Below are positions 27,700 through 37,436 of a stretch of 64,000 bases of DNA, piece after piece (the stretch's first letter is position 1; the number at the start of each line of letters is the position of its first letter). This DNA is from Alphaproteobacteria bacterium (lineage in GTDB: Bacteria > Pseudomonadota > Alphaproteobacteria > Rhizobiales > Xanthobacteraceae). Position numbers and translations under genes: made by a program. Under the pieces are notes generated by a model, which saw only the letters and a program-made list of their open reading frames with translations, ran no database searches and was not told where the DNA came from. The stretch lies in NCBI GenBank assembly GCA_026400395.1, contig JAPLPD010000111.1:1-64000 (forward strand), in the 5' to 3' direction.

Positions 27700-28023
27700 A
27701 TGCTGATCGATCATCGCACCTACACGGTGCGGGCGGGCGCACTGCGCAAGCAACTCGCACTCTACGAGAAGCACGGCCTCGTTCATCAAAAGCGTCATTT
27801 CGGCGAGCCGCTCGCCTGGCTGGTCAGCGAGACCGGCGACGTCAACAGTTACGTCCACATCTGGGTCTATGAGGATGCCGAGGACCGCAACCGCAAGCGC
27901 GCGGCACTGTTCAAAGATCCGGAGTGGCTCAAGTATATCGAGATGAACGCGGAGGCGGGCTATCTGCTCAAGCAGGAGAGCAAGCTGATGTCGCCTGCGG
28001 CGTTCGCGCCGATCAAACGTTGA
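27700..28023 (+). CDS. NIPSNAP family protein
   Basis: MLIDHRTYTVRAGALRKQLALYEKHGL...VHIWVYEDAEDRNRKRAAL. Confidence 0.85.
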   Translation: MLIDHRTYTVRAGALRKQLALYEKHGLVHQKRHFGEPLAWLVSETGDVNSYVHIWVYEDAEDRNRKRAALFKDPEWLKYIEMNAEAGYLLKQESKLMSPAAFAPIKR

Positions 28024-28048
28024 GAATAGAAGCGTTGGGAGGACGATT

Positions 28049-29023
28049 GTGATCGGATCGCGTTTTGCACATTTGATTGTGGCCGGTTTTGTCAGCTTTG
28101 CGATAGCCCTGCCGGTGTCAGCCCAGGAGTTTCCGTCCCGGACCGTCAAGATCGTCATGGGTTTCGGGCCGGGTGGTCTCGGCGACATTGCTGGCCGTGC
28201 CATCGGCGAGGTGATGTCGAAGTCGATCGGCCAGCCGGTGATTATCGAGAATATGCCGGGGGCGGGCGGGGCGACCTCGGCGCTTGCTGTGGCTCGCGCA
28301 ACGCCTGACGGACACTCGATGCTCTGGGTGAGCAGCCAGAACGCCATAGCGCCGTCGATGTTCAAGTCGCTGCCTTATGACTGGGCGCGCGATTTCACCC
28401 CGGTCGGACCGATGGCGACTTTCGACTTTGTGCTGTTCGTGCACAAGGACAGTCCACTCAATACCGTGCAGGACGTGATCGTGGCGGCAAAGAAGGACCC
28501 GGACAAGTTCAACTTCGGCTCGATCGCGGTCGGCACCGCGCAAAATCTCTCTACCCTGCAGTTTGTTTCGATGGCCGGGCTGAAGGTGCCGACGGTGCCG
28601 TTCCGCACCACGGGTGAAGTGATGACCGGATTGATTTCCGGCAGCATCCAGGCGGCTTTCGAGACCATTCCGGGCGTCATCGGCCAGATCAACGGCGGGC
28701 AGATGCGTGCGATCGGCGTGTCATCGACCAAGCGCAATCCGTTTCTGCCCAACGTGCCGACCATCGCAGAGAGTGGCGTGCCCAACTACCTGACCTACTC
28801 CTGGAACGGAATGGTGTTGCCGGCCAAGACACCGAACAACGTGGTGATGCGGGTCAACAGCGAGATCAACAAAGCGATCGCGACGCCGGAGATTCAAAAG
28901 CGCTTCCGTGACCTGATCATGGAGCCGCGCACCGGCACACCGGATGACCTGCAAAAAATCTACGACACCGATGTGGCGGTGTGGCGCAATATCATTACTG
29001 AGGCTAAAATTCAGCCCAACTGA
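28049..29023 (+). CDS. Bug/tripartite tricarboxylate transporter family solute-binding protein
   Basis: FPSRTVKIVMGFGPGGLGDIAGRAIGEVMSKSIGQPVIIENMPGAGG; GTG start. Confidence 0.9.
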   Translation: MIGSRFAHLIVAGFVSFAIALPVSAQEFPSRTVKIVMGFGPGGLGDIAGRAIGEVMSKSIGQPVIIENMPGAGGATSALAVARATPDGHSMLWVSSQNAIAPSMFKSLPYDWARDFTPVGPMATFDFVLFVHKDSPLNTVQDVIVAAKKDPDKFNFGSIAVGTAQNLSTLQFVSMAGLKVPTVPFRTTGEVMTGLISGSIQAAFETIPGVIGQINGGQMRAIGVSSTKRNPFLPNVPTIAESGVPNYLTYSWNGMVLPAKTPNNVVMRVNSEINKAIATPEIQKRFRDLIMEPRTGTPDDLQKIYDTDVAVWRNIITEAKIQPN

Positions 29024-29046
29024 TTTGGGCGAGCGGAGACCTTGCC

Positions 29047-29850
29047 ATGAACGAGCTTCCGAAGATCGATACCGCCAACGCGCGGCCGGCGCACATCGAT
29101 GCGGCCGAATGGGAGGTCCGAGTCGATCTCGCCGCCTGCTATCGTCTTGTCGATCTCTACGGAATGACCGACCTGCACCTCAACCACATCTCGGCGCGGG
29201 TGCCGGGGACCGACGAGCATTTTCTAATCAACCCGTTCGGCATGATGTACGAGGAGATCACGGCTTCCTCGCTGATCAAGGTCGATCTCGACGGCAAGAT
29301 CATCGCCAACTCCAATGCGGACTACGGCATCAATCTGGCGGGCTATGTAATCCACAGCGCCATCCATGGCGCGCGCCACGATGTCGGATGCGTGCTGCAC
29401 ACCCACACCAACGCCGGGATGGCGGTGTCGGTGCTCAAATGCGGATTGTTGCCGCTGACCCAGACGGCCATGCGATGGGGCAAGATCGCGTATCACGATT
29501 TCGAGGGCGTTGCAGTCGAGGTCGGGGAGCGGGAGCGGCTGGTGGCGGACCTGGGCGACTGCGAGGTGATGATCCTGCGCAACCACGGACTGCTTTCGGT
29601 CGGCGCTACCGTCGGACAAGCCTTCAACAGCATCTATCGCTTGGAGCGGGCCTGCGAGACTCAGCTGCTGGCGATGGCGTGCAACAGCGAGATGACCATG
29701 CCGCCGCAGGCGGTCATCGCCAAATCCAACGCCCAGCTTAAGACGATGCCGTCGCCGGACGTGAAGGGAAAGAAACAGGCGCATGGCTCGCTGGAATGGC
29801 CCGCCTTGAAGCGTATGTTGGACCGGCGGGACCCTTCTTATAAGAGCTGA
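29047..29850 (+). CDS. class II aldolase/adducin family protein
   Basis: NHISARVPG, HTHTNAGMAVS, ILRNHGLLSVG. Confidence 0.9.
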   Translation: MNELPKIDTANARPAHIDAAEWEVRVDLAACYRLVDLYGMTDLHLNHISARVPGTDEHFLINPFGMMYEEITASSLIKVDLDGKIIANSNADYGINLAGYVIHSAIHGARHDVGCVLHTHTNAGMAVSVLKCGLLPLTQTAMRWGKIAYHDFEGVAVEVGERERLVADLGDCEVMILRNHGLLSVGATVGQAFNSIYRLERACETQLLAMACNSEMTMPPQAVIAKSNAQLKTMPSPDVKGKKQAHGSLEWPALKRMLDRRDPSYKS

Positions 29851-29868
29851 CGGGCAAAAGCCGCCCGT
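29850..29868 (+). terminator. possible stem-loop terminator ACGGGC-AAAAGCC-GCCCGT
   Basis: 6-bp perfect stem immediately after the aldolase gene; weak T-tract. Confidence 0.35.
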
Positions 29869-29958
29869 TCCTTCGCCATTTGGATTTCCAGTGTTGCCGG
29901 GCCGTCCTATTCCGCGGCGGGCGATTTCTCTATTGTCCGCACCGATTCAGGACCAGGG

Positions 29959-31677
29959 ATGACGACGGCTAGCAATCGGGACCAGATTTCCTTCCGCGAC
30001 AAGGGTTTGACCGCGATTATGGATCTCGCGGTGGGATCGCATGCGCGCGCCGTGGCCGTGCTGCTGCTGGCGTCGCTGCTGGCCTTCCTGCCGGGCTTCT
30101 TCCAGATACCGCCAACCGATCGCGACGAGGCCCGCTTCGCCCAGGCGACCAAGCAGATGCTGGAAACCGGCGAGTACGTCGATATCCATTTCCAGGATGA
30201 GGTTCGGTACAAAAAGCCGGTCGGTATCTACTGGCTGCAGGTGGCCACCATCAAGACCGCCTCGGCCCTCGGCATATCCAATGCCCGGCAGCGGATATGG
30301 CTCTACCGCGTCCCCTCGCTGATCGGGGCAGTTGGCGCTGTGCTGCTGACCTATTGGACGGCGCTCGCCTTCGTGTCGCGCCGTGCCGCCGTCTTGGCTG
30401 CCTTGATGATGGCCAGCTCAATCCTGCTCGGTGTCGAGGCGCGTCTCGCAAAGACCGACGCCATGCTGCTGTTCACCGCGGTCGCCGCGATGGGCGCGAT
30501 GGCGCGGGTCTATCTCAGCGACCGGCGCCAGCAGTCTGGACTTGCCGGCTGGACCTGGCCGGCGATTTTTTGGACGGCGCTGGCGGCGGGCGTCCTGATC
30601 AAAGGGCCGCTGATTGTCATGTTCGTCGGTCTTGCTGTGCTGGCGCTGGCGGTGACCGATCGATCGGTGCGCTGGCTCGCGGGGCTGCGCCCGATCCCGG
30701 GCCTGCTCTGGCTCTGCCTTCTGGTGCTGCCCTGGTTTCTCGCCATCATCAGCCGGTCCGGCTCGAATTTTTTCGCTGAGTCGGTCGGCCACGACCTGAT
30801 CAGCAAGTTGGTCAGCATCCAGGAGTCGCACGGCGCGCCGCCTGGCACCTACTTTGCGCTGTTCTGGGTGACATTCTGGCCCGGGGCTACCTTGGCGGCG
30901 ATGGCGGTTCCCACCGTCTGGGCGTCGCGCCGTGAGAAGGGCGCGAAGTTCCTGCTGTGCTGGATCGTGCCGGCTTGGTTCGTTCTCGAACTGGTCATCA
31001 CCAAGCTGCCGCACTACGTGTTGCCGCTCTATCCGGCCATCGCCATCCTGATTTCCGGCGTGGTCGATCCGCATGTGCTGGCGCGGGACCGATGGCTGAC
31101 GCGCGGCGCCGGCTGGTTCTTCGTCTTCCCGGTGATCTTCGGCATCAGCACCGTCGTGGTGCTTGTGATGTTCGGGCGTCAACTGGGTCTACCGGCATGG
31201 CCGTTCGCGGCGGCGGCGATGATCTTCGGTCTGCGGGCGTGGTGGCTCTATCAAGCCGATGGCGCGGAACATGCACTCCTGCGCGGGATGGCCTCGTCCG
31301 GCCTGCTCGCCGTAGCGTTCTACGCCTTCATCGTGCCGTCGCTCGGCACCGTGTTTCCGAGCGCGGCCCTGGCACGTATGCTCCGTGAGGCGGGTTGCCG
31401 GCCCGCCATGGTGGCGTTAGCGGGGTACCAGGAGCCGAGCCTTGTGTTCATGGTCGGCACCGAAACGGCCATGGTTGATGGCACCGATGCGGCCGAATTC
31501 CTGCGCGCTGGCGGCTGCCGGTTTGCACTGGTGGAGTCGCGGCACGAACGGGCGTTCTTGCGGCGCGCCGATGCAATCGGGTTGCGCTACGCGCAACCGC
31601 AGCGCTTCGAGGGCTACAACTATTCCGTCGGCCGCGCGGTTTCGATCGCTATCTATCGGGCTGAGGGCACGCAGTGA
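29959..31677 (+). CDS. ArnT-like glycosyltransferase family 39 membrane protein
   Basis: LPGFFQIPPTDRDEARFAQATKQMLETGEYVDIHFQDEVRYKKPVGIYWLQ; many TM segments. Confidence 0.88.
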   Translation: MTTASNRDQISFRDKGLTAIMDLAVGSHARAVAVLLLASLLAFLPGFFQIPPTDRDEARFAQATKQMLETGEYVDIHFQDEVRYKKPVGIYWLQVATIKTASALGISNARQRIWLYRVPSLIGAVGAVLLTYWTALAFVSRRAAVLAALMMASSILLGVEARLAKTDAMLLFTAVAAMGAMARVYLSDRRQQSGLAGWTWPAIFWTALAAGVLIKGPLIVMFVGLAVLALAVTDRSVRWLAGLRPIPGLLWLCLLVLPWFLAIISRSGSNFFAESVGHDLISKLVSIQESHGAPPGTYFALFWVTFWPGATLAAMAVPTVWASRREKGAKFLLCWIVPAWFVLELVITKLPHYVLPLYPAIAILISGVVDPHVLARDRWLTRGAGWFFVFPVIFGISTVVVLVMFGRQLGLPAWPFAAAAMIFGLRAWWLYQADGAEHALLRGMASSGLLAVAFYAFIVPSLGTVFPSAALARMLREAGCRPAMVALAGYQEPSLVFMVGTETAMVDGTDAAEFLRAGGCRFALVESRHERAFLRRADAIGLRYAQPQRFEGYNYSVGRAVSIAIYRAEGTQ

Positions 31678-32522
31678 GCGCCGCTGGCGATTTTGGCGAG
31701 CGTCCAACCGCAACGCAGTCGTGGCTCCGTAAGACTGAGACTTTGGTTCGTGCGTCCATCGCGACGCTGCGGCGGCCGAGCCGCGGCCCGGTCGCATGGT
31801 GGAGCCAGCGGCGGCTTTTCGTTCTGACTGTGTTTGCAATCGCCGCGCTGCTCGCGACGATGGTTTTGTTCGATGCCTGGTCGGTGCGATCGGCGCGGGG
31901 GCTGCCGCACGGGCTGATCGTTGCGATGCGCGAGTTCACCGATCTCGGCAAGTCCGGCTGGTTCCTGTGGCCAATCGGCGCCATGCTGCTTGCGCTGGCG
32001 GCCATCGACAATCTGACGCTCACGCGGCTGTCGCGCGGGGTATTGGCGGCGTTCGCGCTGCGACTGGGATTTGTATTTCTCGCCATCGGGCTGCCCGGCT
32101 TGTTTGTCACCGTTATCAAGCGGCTGATCGGCCGCGCCCGGCCGTTCGTCCGGGGGGATGACGTCTGGGCTTATGTGCCGTTCAGCTGGCACCCGGCCTA
32201 CGCGAGTTTTCCTTCCGGGCACGCCACCACGGCCTTCGCGGCACTGGTCGCCATAGGCGCGTTATTCCCCCAGGCGCGGGCGCTGATGTGGATTTATGCC
32301 GTCCTGATCGGGCTCAGCCGGGTTGTGGTCACGGCCCACCACCCGAGCGACGTCATCGCGGGGGCGATCTTCGGCGCGATAGGGGGGCTTCTGGTGCGCA
32401 ACTGGTTTGCCGCCCGCCGTCTGGTATTTGCCGTCCGGACGGATGGTTCCGTGCGCCCGATGCCGGGACCCAGCATCTGGCGCATCATCAAAGCTGTTGC
32501 CCGCCGCCCGCTCTCTGCCTAG
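31674..32522 (+). CDS. PAP2-family phosphatase
   Basis: KRLIGRARP ... PSGHATTAFAALVAIG ... SRVVVTAHHPSDVIAGA; GTGA overlap with upstream gene. Confidence 0.9.
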   Translation: MSAAGDFGERPTATQSWLRKTETLVRASIATLRRPSRGPVAWWSQRRLFVLTVFAIAALLATMVLFDAWSVRSARGLPHGLIVAMREFTDLGKSGWFLWPIGAMLLALAAIDNLTLTRLSRGVLAAFALRLGFVFLAIGLPGLFVTVIKRLIGRARPFVRGDDVWAYVPFSWHPAYASFPSGHATTAFAALVAIGALFPQARALMWIYAVLIGLSRVVVTAHHPSDVIAGAIFGAIGGLLVRNWFAARRLVFAVRTDGSVRPMPGPSIWRIIKAVARRPLSA

Positions 32523-32530
32523 AAGGCGGC

Positions 32531-33268
32531 ATGAGCGTCGAACCCATCTCTCCGCCCGCGGTTTCCGTCGTCGTTCCGGTCCGGAACGAGGCGGAGAATA
32601 TTGCCCCGCTGGTGGCCGAAATCGCCGCCGCGCTGGCTGGCCGGCCGTTCGAGGTGATTTATGTCAACGACGGCTCGACCGACGGGACCGCCGCCGAGCT
32701 GACCCGGTTGAAGCTCCTGCATCCCTGGCTTCGCCAGGTGCGGCACGCGCAATCCTGCGGGCAATCGTCGGCGCTGCGCAGCGGCATGGCGGCGGCGCGG
32801 GGGCGGATCATCGTCACCCTCGACGGCGACGGCCAGAACGACCCGGCTTTCCTGCCAAAGCTGATCGCGCCACTGGAACAGAGCGGCACGCGCGTCGGTC
32901 TGGTCGCCGGTCAGCGCGTCGGCCGCCAGGCCACGTCGTTCAAACGCTTCCAGTCACGTTTCGCTAACGCCGTGCGCGGCGCGCTGCTGCGCGACGGCAC
33001 GCGCGACTCCGGCTGCGGGCTCAAGGCTTTTCCTCGCGATCTCGGTTTGTCGCTGCCATATTTCGACGGACTGCATCGTTTTCTGCCGGCGCTAATCCGG
33101 CGCGAGGGCCGCGACGTTGCCTATGTCGATGTGGTGGACCGGCCGCGCCAGCATGGCGTTTCGAACTATGGATTTTGGGACCGGCTGTGGGTCGGGATTC
33201 TCGACCTTTGCGGCGTGTGGTGGCTGATCCGCCGCAGGAAGCGCGTACCGGACGTTTCGGAGGTGTGA
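32531..33268 (+). CDS. glycosyltransferase family 2 (polyprenyl-phosphate glycosyltransferase-like)
   Basis: VSVVVPVRNEAENIAPLVAEIAAAL; VIYVNDGSTDGT; TLDGDGQNDP; FKRFQSRFANAVRGALLRDGTRDSGCGLKAF. Confidence 0.9.
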   Translation: MSVEPISPPAVSVVVPVRNEAENIAPLVAEIAAALAGRPFEVIYVNDGSTDGTAAELTRLKLLHPWLRQVRHAQSCGQSSALRSGMAAARGRIIVTLDGDGQNDPAFLPKLIAPLEQSGTRVGLVAGQRVGRQATSFKRFQSRFANAVRGALLRDGTRDSGCGLKAFPRDLGLSLPYFDGLHRFLPALIRREGRDVAYVDVVDRPRQHGVSNYGFWDRLWVGILDLCGVWWLIRRRKRVPDVSEV

Positions 33269-33595
33269 ATGATCGGTGATCTGGCCCATGTCGTCGGCGG
33301 GTATCTTCACGACGTGTTCGTCGTCAAGCTCGACTGGTGGGTGATCCTGGGGTTGATCGCGCAGGCTTTGTTCACCGCGCGCTTTGTCGTGCAGTGGATC
33401 GCCTCCGAACGCGTTGGCAAGAGCGTGATACCTGTTGCGTTCTGGTGGTTCTCGATCGGCGGCGGATTGTTGCTGTTCGTTTATGCGCTTTACCGCCGCG
33501 ACCCTGTGTTCATTCTCGGACAGGGCTTCGGCGTGTTCGTCTATCTGCGCAATCTCTATTTCGTCCTGCGCGAGCGAAAGCAGGCAACCGCGTAG
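33269..33595 (+). CDS. lipid-A-disaccharide synthase N-terminal-like (LAB_N) membrane protein
   Basis: GLIAQALFTARFVVQWIASERVGKSVIPVAFWWFSIGGGLLLFVYALYRRDPVFILGQGFGVFVYLRNLYF. Confidence 0.9.
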   Translation: MIGDLAHVVGGYLHDVFVVKLDWWVILGLIAQALFTARFVVQWIASERVGKSVIPVAFWWFSIGGGLLLFVYALYRRDPVFILGQGFGVFVYLRNLYFVLRERKQATA

Positions 33596-35044
33596 TCATT
33601 TTGCCGACAACAGCATTGGTGGGCGTTTGCTGACCCATTGGCTGGCTTGATCGTAGGCATGGGCGAGCTGCAGGCACGCCAACTCGCCGTGATTCGGTCC
33701 CATGATTTGCAGCCCCATGGGCAGGCTGTTCTCGCCAAAGCCGATCGGGATGCTGAGCGCCGGGCAACTCGACATTGTGACCGGGATCATAAGCTCCATC
33801 CACCGGTGGTAGGTTTCCATCGTTTTACCGGCGATCGTCTTCGGCCAGTCGGTGCCGGCGTCGAACGGGAAAACTTGGCTCGACGGCATCACCAGATAGT
33901 CGTAGCGATCGAAGAAGGCGCGCACCGCCTGATACCAGGCCGTGCGGACGGCGTTGGCGTCGTAAATATCGTAGGCCGCTAGCTTCGCGCCATTCTCGAC
34001 CTCGAATTGCGCCTCGGGCTTCATCAGCGCGCGCTTGGCCGGATCGTCGTAATAGGCTTTCAACGCCGAGCCGGACTGCCACGCGCGTAAAACCTTCCAG
34101 TTCTGCCAGACCCGCTCGATGGGATAGTCGGGCACCGCCTCTTCGACGGTGCAGCCGAGCGACTCAAAAACCTTCAGGGCCGACCGGCAGAGATCGAGAA
34201 TGCCCGCCTCGAATGGCAGGTGACCGCCGAAATCGGCCGCCCATGCAACACGGACGCTTTTGAAGTCACGCTGCAACGATCCTGCGAATTGCGTCGGGTC
34301 CTGCCGGTTCGAGAGCGGCGCGCGCGGATCGTAGCCGGCTTGTACGGACAGCAGCGCGGCAAGGTCGGGCACGTTGCGTGCCATCGGTCCCGGCGTGCCC
34401 ATGATGGCGTAGAAAGCGTCGGCCGCATTGGCCGGCACCCGGCCGAACGACGGGCGGAAGCCGAACACGTTGTTGTAGGCAGCGGGATTGCGCAGCGAAC
34501 CGCCGTGATCGGTGCCGTCGGCGACCGGCAGCATATGCAGCGCCAGCGCCACGCCCGCGCCGCCGCTCGATCCGCCCGCGGTCTTCGACTGGTCGTAGGC
34601 ATTCAGCGTGCGCCCGAACACATCGTTGTACGTGTTGGAGCCGAGCCCGAACTCCGGAGTATTGGTTTTGCCGATGATGATTGCGCCGGCGCGTTTGACG
34701 CGCTCGACGTGGATCGCGTCGGCGGTGGGCACGAAGTCCTTGAAGATGCGCGATCCCTGCGTGGTGCGGATGCCCTTGGTGGCGGTCAGGTCCTTGATCG
34801 CCTGCGGCAGGCCATGCATCCAGCCACGGTCCTCGCCGCGCGCGAGCTCGCCGTCGCGCGCCTTCGCCTGCGCCAGCAGATCGCCGCGCTCCTGGAGCGA
34901 GACGATGGCGTTGACCGTCGGATTGAGTGCGTCGATGTGGTCGAGATAAGCGTCCATCACTTCGACGCAGGAAATGCACTTGTCGTGGATCGCGCGCGAC
35001 AGCGCCAGCGCATCCATCATGACGATGCCGGAGGGTTTGTGCAT
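33596..35044 (-). CDS. amidase
   Basis: Amidase signature GGSSGGAGVALALHMLPVADGTDHGGSLRNPAAYNNVFGFRPSFG. Confidence 0.9.
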   Translation of the reverse strand: MHKPSGIVMMDALALSRAIHDKCISCVEVMDAYLDHIDALNPTVNAIVSLQERGDLLAQAKARDGELARGEDRGWMHGLPQAIKDLTATKGIRTTQGSRIFKDFVPTADAIHVERVKRAGAIIIGKTNTPEFGLGSNTYNDVFGRTLNAYDQSKTAGGSSGGAGVALALHMLPVADGTDHGGSLRNPAAYNNVFGFRPSFGRVPANAADAFYAIMGTPGPMARNVPDLAALLSVQAGYDPRAPLSNRQDPTQFAGSLQRDFKSVRVAWAADFGGHLPFEAGILDLCRSALKVFESLGCTVEEAVPDYPIERVWQNWKVLRAWQSGSALKAYYDDPAKRALMKPEAQFEVENGAKLAAYDIYDANAVRTAWYQAVRAFFDRYDYLVMPSSQVFPFDAGTDWPKTIAGKTMETYHRWMELMIPVTMSSCPALSIPIGFGENSLPMGLQIMGPNHGELACLQLAHAYDQASQWVSKRPPMLLSAK

Positions 35045-36244
35045 CTATTTCGCAACCGCCAAGGCGGCAAAGCCGCGTTCCAGGTCCGCGATCAGATCGC
35101 CAGCGTCTTCGAGACCGATGTGGAAGCGCACCGCGGGCCCACCCGGCGACCATTGGGTTGCGCTGCGATAGCCGGTCACACCGTAAGGAATGGCTAGACT
35201 CTCGTAGCCGCCCCATGAGGCGCCGAGGCCATAAAGCGTCAGCGCGTTGAGGAAGGCGAACACGGCCTTCTCGGGCACAGGCTTTAGAATGATCCCGAAC
35301 AGGCCGCAGGCGCCGGTGAAGTCGCGCTTCCAGATGTCGTAGCCCGGCGCGCCTGGCAGCGCCGGATGAAGCACCCGCAGTACCTCCGGGCGCTGCGCCA
35401 GCCACTCGGCGACCTTGAGGCCGGATTGGTGATGCTGTCGCAGCCGCACAGCCAGCGTGCGCAGGCCGCGCAGCGCCAGGTTCATGTCATCGGGCCCGAC
35501 GCACAGGCCCATCGTGAATACCGTGTCCTTGAGGCGTTGCGCCGTTTCTTTGTTGGCGGAGACGGTGCCGAGCATCACGTCGCAATGACCGCCGATGTAT
35601 TTGCTCCCGGATTGGATCGACAGGTCGACGCCCTTTTCCAGCGCCTTAAAATGCAGCGGGCCGGCCCAGGTGTTGTCCATCAGCACCAGTGCGTTGTTGC
35701 TGTGCGCCGCCTCCGCGATGGCCGGAATGTCCTGCATCTCGAATGTCAGTGAACCGGGCGCCTCGGTGTATACCGCGCGGGTGTTAGGCTGCATCAGTGC
35801 GGCGATGCCTGAGCCGATCAGCGGGTTGTAATATGAGGTGGTCACCCCATAGCGTTGGAGCATTGTGTCGCAGAACGTCCGGCCTGGCCCGTATATGCTG
35901 TCAGTGGCCAGGACGTGATCGCCGGACTTCAGCACCGAGAGCAGGGCGGTGGATATCGCGGCGAGCCCGGATGGCAGCAGAGCCACCGCCGCGCATTCCG
36001 GCCCCTCGACGCTCTGAATGGCCTTTTCGAGGGCTTCCGATGTTGGAGTCCCGAGACGGCCATAGAAATAGGGCCCGTTGCTGGCGAGATAGTCCTCGGC
36101 GGTCCGATAAAGCACGGTGGAGGCGTGGTAGACGGGTGGATTCACGTATCCGTGATGCGCGTGCGGGTTGCGGCCCCCGATGGTGACCCTGGTCTCCGCC
36201 TTCAAGACGGCGTCTGCGTGCGTATTGCCTTCGGCCTTGGTCAT
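35045..36244 (-). CDS. metC: cystathionine beta-lyase (Cys/Met metabolism PLP-dependent enzyme)
   Basis: YFYGRLGTPTSEALEKAIQSVEG, MDNTWAGPLHFKALEKGVDLSIQSGSKYIGGHCDVMLG. Confidence 0.88.
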   Translation of the reverse strand: MTKAEGNTHADAVLKAETRVTIGGRNPHAHHGYVNPPVYHASTVLYRTAEDYLASNGPYFYGRLGTPTSEALEKAIQSVEGPECAAVALLPSGLAAISTALLSVLKSGDHVLATDSIYGPGRTFCDTMLQRYGVTTSYYNPLIGSGIAALMQPNTRAVYTEAPGSLTFEMQDIPAIAEAAHSNNALVLMDNTWAGPLHFKALEKGVDLSIQSGSKYIGGHCDVMLGTVSANKETAQRLKDTVFTMGLCVGPDDMNLALRGLRTLAVRLRQHHQSGLKVAEWLAQRPEVLRVLHPALPGAPGYDIWKRDFTGACGLFGIILKPVPEKAVFAFLNALTLYGLGASWGGYESLAIPYGVTGYRSATQWSPGGPAVRFHIGLEDAGDLIADLERGFAALAVAK

Positions 36245-36412
36245 CGAACAGTTCCAGCTTTCAGCTCATTTACGGCGTTGGCCGAGACGATCGCAACCCC
36301 TTGACCTGACGGCCCGCCCGTTCTGTGATGGCTTCTACTGAGGGGATCGGTGGGTCAGGTAATGTCCGCGCTCGAGGCGCAAGGCGCCGGCCCGTGTTTT
36401 GGAGTTCAGGCC

Positions 36413-37429
36413 ATGAAAAGCTTTGTAGTTCGCGCGGTGTTGGCGGGTGCCCTTGCGATCGCCGCATCGGCTGCGTCGGCCCAGACCCTGAACACGATCA
36501 AGCAGCGCGGGGTGCTCAACTGCGGCTCGAACGGCACGCTCGCCGGTTTCGGCCTGCCGGACTCGCAAGGCCGCTGGACCGGCCTCGATGTCGATTTCTG
36601 CAAGGCTCTGGCGGCCGCCATCTTCAACGACGTGACCAAGGTCAAGTTCGTTCCGCTGAACACGAAGGACCGTTTCACCGCGTTGCAATCGGGCGAAGTC
36701 GATGTGCTGGCGCGCAACACCACCTGGACTTCGTCGCGTGATACGTCGCTGGGGCTCAATTTCAGCGTCGTCAATTATTTCGACGGCCAGGGTTTCATGG
36801 TGCGGAAGTCGTTGAAGCTCAATTCGGCGCTTGAGTTGGGCGACGCCGCGGTTTGCGTTCAGCAGGGCACGACGACCGAACTCAACCTTGCCGACTACTT
36901 CCGTGCCAACAAGATGAAGCTCAAGACCGTCACCTTTGCCACCGCGACTGAGGCGCTGAAGGCCTATGACGCGGGCCGCTGCGATGCCTACACCACCGAC
37001 GCCTCCGGTCTTGCCGGCGAGCGCTTGCGGCTGGCCCAGATCGACGACCACATCATCCTGCCGGAGATCATCTCCAAAGAGCCGCTCGGGCCGGCGGTGC
37101 GCCACGGCGATGACCAGTGGTTCGACATCGTCAAGTGGACGCACTACGCCATGGTCAACGCCGAGGAGCTAGGCATTACGCAGGCCAATGTCGATGATCA
37201 GAAGAAGTCCGACAATCCCGACATCAAGCGTCTGTTAGGCACCGAGGGCAAGCACGGCGAGGGGCTCGGCCTGAGCGACGACTGGGCGTACCGCATCATC
37301 AAGCAGGTCGGTAATTACGGCGAGGCGTTCGAGCGTAACGTAGGGCAAGGTTCGACTTTGAAGATCGCCCGCGGGCTGAATGCGCTGTGGAACAAGGGCG
37401 GACTGCAATTCGCTCCGTCGGTTCGCTGA
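36413..37429 (+). CDS. aapJ: general L-amino-acid ABC transporter substrate-binding protein (AapJ-like)
   Basis: Signal peptide; IKQRGVLNCGSNGTLAGFGLPDSQGRWTGLDVDFCKALAAAIF. Confidence 0.9.
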   Translation: MKSFVVRAVLAGALAIAASAASAQTLNTIKQRGVLNCGSNGTLAGFGLPDSQGRWTGLDVDFCKALAAAIFNDVTKVKFVPLNTKDRFTALQSGEVDVLARNTTWTSSRDTSLGLNFSVVNYFDGQGFMVRKSLKLNSALELGDAAVCVQQGTTTELNLADYFRANKMKLKTVTFATATEALKAYDAGRCDAYTTDASGLAGERLRLAQIDDHIILPEIISKEPLGPAVRHGDDQWFDIVKWTHYAMVNAEELGITQANVDDQKKSDNPDIKRLLGTEGKHGEGLGLSDDWAYRIIKQVGNYGEAFERNVGQGSTLKIARGLNALWNKGGLQFAPSVR

Positions 37430-37436
37430 GCGGCCT

